Shown: positions 39,721 through 42,426 of the stretch, one piece after another
Layout: every line of letters starts with the position of its first letter
Position numbering within the stretch: the stretch's first letter is position 1
NCBI GenBank assembly: GCA_002633005.1
Contig: NMRA01000005.1
Span: 372,686 to 415,111, forward strand
Source: Phoronis australis
Taxonomy: Eukaryota; Phoronida; Phoronidae
DNA: 42,426 nt
Reading direction: 5' to 3'
Program-made: the position numbers and the translations under genes
The notes under the pieces: model-generated
Database searches by the model: none
Told to the model about the DNA's origin: nothing
What the model saw: the letters and a program-made list of their open reading frames with translations, nothing else

Positions 39721-41181
39721 AGTGATTTGAGTACTCTGACCATAACACAGCATTACGCAAGGCTAGTGGTACACAACTTGCAGTGACATCCAGAAAAATA
39801 CTTTCAGAAACACTGAGGTATCCTTTGTTGGTAGACACTTTCGTGAACCAAATGAGCTGTCTTTTATTGCTCATAAATTTTTTACTTTAGACACGTTTTT
39901 TCTTAGGTGGCACCATTCGAAAGTCCATGAAAATAACTGTTATACTACATCCTGTAAGCATTGGCTGCAATTCTACGTAATTTATATGGGAGTATAAAAA
40001 ATGTCAAAGTTATCACAAATGGATTCACCAATAGTTACATGCTCTGTTTAAATAAGACAAAAAATAAATTAGTTAACTTCATGTGAAGGACGAGCTCACT
40101 ACCAACGAATTTAAGGATACAAAAAGAAATCCGCCACACACATCTAGTGCATACTGCTATGTAGTGCTGGGGTGCATACTACTAAGTAGTGCTAGGGTGC
40201 ATACTGCTAAGTAGTGCTAGGGTGCATAGTGCTATTTAGTGCTAGGGTACTCAATGCATCATGTGGGTTAAATGTTCGCCACAGTTGAAAAACAATGAAA
40301 AGAAATGTCTGTCTGGCGACTTTTCCTTAATTTTCACTTTAGATTTTACTATGACAGCTTATTAATACTTAACCAACATCTTGTATTAAAATGAGACCTC
40401 AATATTAATACTTAACTAACATCTTGTATTAAAATGAGACCTCAATATTAATACTTAACCAACATCTTGTATTAAAATGAGACCTCAATATTAATACTTA
40501 ACCAACATCTTGTATTAAAATGAGACCTCAATATTAATACTTAACCAACATCTTGTATTAAAATGAGACCTCAATACTAATACTTAACCAACATCTTGTA
40601 TTAAAATGAGACCTCAATATTAATACTTAAACAACATCTTTGTATTAAAATGAGACCTCAATATTAATATACTACAGGTCTGCCAGAAGACCACAAAGAA
40701 CAGGACACTCTATATTAACAGTGGAAGCCACTTGTGAAATTAGAAAATGGATTTATTGCCCATATCACTTTACTAAGAATACAAATTCATTTTAATTAAA
40801 TGTATTAGTAAGCTGCTCTAAGTATCCGTGGTTACAAAATTGCAGACTGAATAGACTAGTTTCTACTAATAATTAAGCACAGTAGGGACATTCAAATTCC
40901 ACTTCAAGGCTCGTGTCAAGAGTGATTTCAGTCATTGCACTCTGAAAAAACATATCTTTTCAGAAAAAGTCCTATAATTACCTAAAAACTACCAAGAATG
41001 AAGTAGTTCTCTCTACTAGAGACTTTGTTAGCATACTCACTTGGGTGGGCCATCTTTCTGACCAACAGCCTGCCTTTGTTCTTCACCAGGTGATATGAGG
41101 TCAAATACAATGGGCGTGTCACCAACCTGGAACCCTGGCTTACTGTTGACTTTGTCACCAGGCGGAGCCTTGCTGCCAGGA
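34865..41181 (-). CDS. APPL1: APPL1/APPL2-like endosomal adaptor, C-terminal seven exons (5' part outside window)
   Basis: Exons 41181-41041, 39677-39550, 39186-39078, 38445-38359, 36854-36710, 35824-35696 and 35047-34865 join to 922 nt (about 306 aa plus TAG), phases agreeing throughout. Seen: TPIVFDLISP and RINPFDQ before the PTB domain; then VFVVRFLGNMEVK, AARAIHNVFKMTESHLVV, LIDPSNQ, AHQENKRLFAFI and FACHVFECN, a full PTB/PID domain of about 140 residues; and a C-terminus with ISSDGRFMIL and final ESEA. Known: APPL proteins have BAR, PH and PTB domains and act as RAB5 effectors on early endosomes, linking receptors such as DCC and adiponectin receptors to signalling. BAR and PH exons lie beyond the right edge. 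The vertebrate charged helix after the PTB domain is replaced by an eight-residue repeat. A single invertebrate gene is expected to be equally related to APPL1 and APPL2, so the symbol is approximate. Confidence 0.93.
35696..35824 (-). CDS. APPL1: APPL exon with eight-residue repeat
   Basis: KKRNMKGGLPKN then three copies of a (G)(S/G)(Q/E)VSPKD-like unit, encoded by a 24-bp DNA repeat at 35727-35797. Acceptor CCGCCAG, donor GTTCGT, phase 0. Confidence 0.85.
36003..36240. repeat. 53-bp near-perfect foldback between 13-bp direct repeats
   Basis: 36016-36068 pairs with 36086-36138 at 52 of 53 positions around a 17-nt loop. CAAGAGTCAATGG occurs at 36003-36015 and again at 36228-36240, bracketing the foldback plus 89 bp. 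In APPL intron 5 of those visible. The near identity of the arms implies a recent origin. Confidence 0.9.
36504..36648 (+). repeat. (CTCC)n polypyrimidine tract
   Basis: About 145 bp of CTCCCTCC with CCTACTCC interruptions. On the APPL transcript this is GGGA/GGAG-rich RNA beginning about 60 nt after the donor at 36709. Confidence 0.95.
36710..36854 (-). CDS. APPL1: APPL exon, end of PTB domain
   Basis: LFAFITRNRTSGSSTPTFAC, HVFECNTSADEIC and the C-terminal helix QAIGNATKIAFEAIM. Acceptor CTTTGCAG, donor GTACGT, phase 0. Confidence 0.93.
36985..37520 (+). mobile_element. possible solo LTR or retroelement remnant
   Basis: In APPL intron, plus orientation: repeated TGTAACGCGT words (37121, 37271), AACAAATAAAG at about 37450 as a poly(A)-like signal, and then TGGCTCTAACGATTTTCGCGACCA, split here as TGGCTCTAACGA and TTTTCGCGACCA, like an LTR edge. 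No target duplication or coding region was found, so this is weak. Confidence 0.25.
38138..38231 (+). repeat. 16-bp tandem repeat, about five copies
   Basis: Unit GAACACTATTCATAAT with one diverged copy before the last. In APPL intron, about 130-220 nt downstream of the donor at 38358. Confidence 0.85.
38359..38445 (-). CDS. APPL1: APPL exon, PTB middle 2
   Basis: LIDPSNQTVRTEFSLPDV then AHQENK. Acceptor GTTGTAG, donor GTAAAA, phase 2. Confidence 0.94.
39078..39186 (-). CDS. APPL1: APPL exon, PTB middle 1
   Basis: EMVHETIRQIMAARAIHN and VFKMTESHLVVSSENM, near-identical to the APPL family. Acceptor TTCGGTAG, donor GTAAGT, phase 2. Confidence 0.94.
39550..39677 (-). CDS. APPL1: APPL exon, start of PTB domain
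   Basis: Acceptor CCCTCTCTAG preceded by a (CT)n microsatellite; RINPFDQSSEQ, a Thr-rich stretch, then VFVVRFLGNMEVKGDR. Donor GTAGAG, phase 1. Confidence 0.93.
39678..39718 (-). repeat. (CT)n microsatellite acting as polypyrimidine tract
   Basis: On the transcribed strand, 15 or so CT dinucleotides followed by CCCTCTCTAG form the whole pyrimidine tract of the 3' splice site at 39677. Confidence 0.9.
40145..40250 (+). repeat. 25-bp tandem repeat, four copies
   Basis: Unit GTGCTAGGGTGCATACTGCT plus AAGTA; copies differ at a few positions. In the largest APPL intron. Confidence 0.85.
40373..40673 (+). repeat. 43-bp minisatellite, seven copies
   Basis: Unit CCAACATCTTGTATTAAAAT, GAGACCTCAATATTAATACT, TAA. 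Copies are nearly identical; the last has one inserted T. In the largest APPL intron. Confidence 0.95.
41041..41181 (-). CDS. APPL1: APPL exon with pre-PTB linker
   Basis: Acceptor GTCTTACAG; PGSKAPPGDK then DTPIVFDLISPGEE, the conserved TPI-FD-ISP motif between PH and PTB domains. Donor GTGAGT, phase 2. Codons before this lie off the window. Confidence 0.9.
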
Positions 41182-42426
41182 CTGTAAGACAGCAGTGGAT
41201 TGATTAACAGTGCACCAAAAATTTTCAAGTACATTTTTTTATTTATTATGCATACAAAATGTGATGGTTTCTCTTATGAAAAGAAGCTGGTTGCTACTGC
41301 GGCGACGATTTGTTTGCAACCTTTTTAATTGTGACTTGTCTTCTGGTGTGTGCTTTCTTGTAGTGCATAATATAAATTCCCATTGACGCCTGACTGTTCT
41401 TTGCTTGAGTTGCCATGGTGACCGCTATGAAAAAATGTTACATATGAAATATGACGCTTTATAATTAGGATAGTGAAGTTTTCACTGATTTTGACAGTCA
41501 ATGACACATCCTGTGTCGAGTTTACAGCAAAAAATTAGACATTAAAAACAATCAATTAAATATAATCATATGCCAGTATGCATTAAGTGAAATTGTAAAT
41601 ATCTAAATAAATGTCCTAAGCCCGGATAGGAATAAAGGAAACAATATCTCGCTAACACAAAGGCCTTTTGGAGAAAGGGACACTAGGATGTGGACACCTG
41701 ATACAATACACTGCAGATGTCTTACCAGTTGTATTAAAGAGGCACCTCTCACAAACCAGCCCCTCTGGTTTATGCACCTCACTAACTTTTTACAAGCACC
41801 CTCTGGTTTACAGAGTCCTCTGATTAACCCTAAAATAGTCCAACATCTCTCACTAGCCTCACACTAGTGCCCCTTGTTTACAAGTCTCAGTAACCTCACA
41901 CTAGCGCCCCCTGTTCACAAGACTCACTAATCTCTCACTACTTGCTGGTTCCCTACGTGCCTAGCCAACACACAGGTATCATGCAGTAGAATGCGCTTTA
42001 GAAATTGGTTGATGTAACCTCGGCAGTCATTGCTTAGCTTTACAACAACGTGAAAAAATGACGGAACGATTTTTAGCATTGTCATGCAAGTGGCGTAGCA
42101 GCAACTATTTTGTTTCTGCAGTGATGTTTAAGAGGCAGTCCATATAAAAACCAGTAGATTTTCAAAAATCAGTCTATACGTCAAAATTTAAAACAACTTC
42201 ATTTTTTGTACATGGGTAGGTATCCTAACAAAAACCCAAATGCCAAATTTTGTGCACTCAATGACCCCTAATTTCGCCGCTGGAGCATGATAACACAAAT
42301 TGGCACAATTGGGCACATTAGCCGTCTCAAAAATTGCATGTTTTCAGCAACAAAAATGAGTAACATACAAAATAGATCAAAAGCTATATTTTGGTGGCTG
42401 AAATAACCAACGTATACTGTGCATAA
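41182..42426 (-). other. APPL intron upstream of the first visible exon
   Basis: No further APPL exon was recognised up to the window edge. A short open frame with CATGGCAACTCAAGCAAAG (near 41410) has no family match. Degenerate tandem sequence with CTCTGGTTTA occurs at 41740-41830. Confidence 0.5.
41857..41930 (+). repeat. 37-bp duplication with CTAGYGCCCCYTG cores
   Basis: CCTCACACTAGTGCCCCTTG at 41857 and CCTCACACTAGCGCCCCCTG at 41894. The second contains AACAGGGGGCGCTAG on the minus strand, similar to the strong half of a CTCF site. Confidence 0.6.

Noticed and set aside
39541-39753. A second minus-strand frame with a Ser-Leu repeat over the APPL PTB start
   Set aside because: The Ser-Leu run is the translated (CT)n microsatellite upstream of the acceptor, and the frame disagrees with the PTB reading frame.
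41325-41507. Possible extra APPL exon upstream of 41181
   Set aside because: No APPL-like residues and no phase-compatible donor were found; preceding PH-domain exons are expected beyond the window.

Overview
This is AT-rich nuclear DNA from an animal, most likely a marine invertebrate. Genes are split into short exons (54-390 nt coding) with GT-AG introns of about 0.2-1.8 kb, and the spaces between them are full of minisatellites, foldback elements and MITE-like repeats. The species cannot be fixed from the sequence. The gene content and CTCF-like sites suggest a bilaterian such as a hemichordate, cephalochordate or lophotrochozoan. No prokaryotic feature was seen.

Three protein-coding genes could be assembled exon by exon, with splice phase agreeing at every junction. 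(1) Minus strand, 10422 to 4120: a complete six-exon SLC35E3-type nucleotide-sugar/triose-phosphate translocator family protein (315 aa). (2) Plus strand, 11627 to 26422: a complete 19-coding-exon gene for a 661-aa protein with about seven ankyrin repeats, an F5/8-type-C/discoidin-like galactose-binding fold, a SAM-like domain and a beta-rich C-terminal region. I do not recognise this architecture as a named family, and it is the most interesting object in the window. (3) Minus strand, from 41181 (continuing past the right edge) to 34865: the last seven coding exons of an APPL1/APPL2 endosomal adaptor, carrying the whole PTB domain and the conserved acidic ESEA-type C-terminus.

Layout. 1-419 is the end of a 33-bp satellite. 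420-4119 is gene-poor and holds a tRNA-Leu-like element. Genes 1 and 2 are head to head around a 1.2-kb shared promoter region (10423-11626) with an ETS-type CCGGAAGT site. Genes 2 and 3 converge on an 8.4-kb intergenic region holding a ten-copy 29-bp minisatellite, a 763-bp Harbinger-like MITE with a TCA target duplication, and three CTCF-like motifs. Introns of genes 2 and 3 carry many tandem repeats, several placed directly against 3' splice sites.

Nothing in the sequence shows that the three genes work together. SLC35E3 should be a Golgi/ER-type membrane transporter and APPL acts on early endosomes. The ankyrin/discoidin-like/SAM protein has no signal peptide or membrane segment and so is probably a cytosolic or nuclear scaffold.
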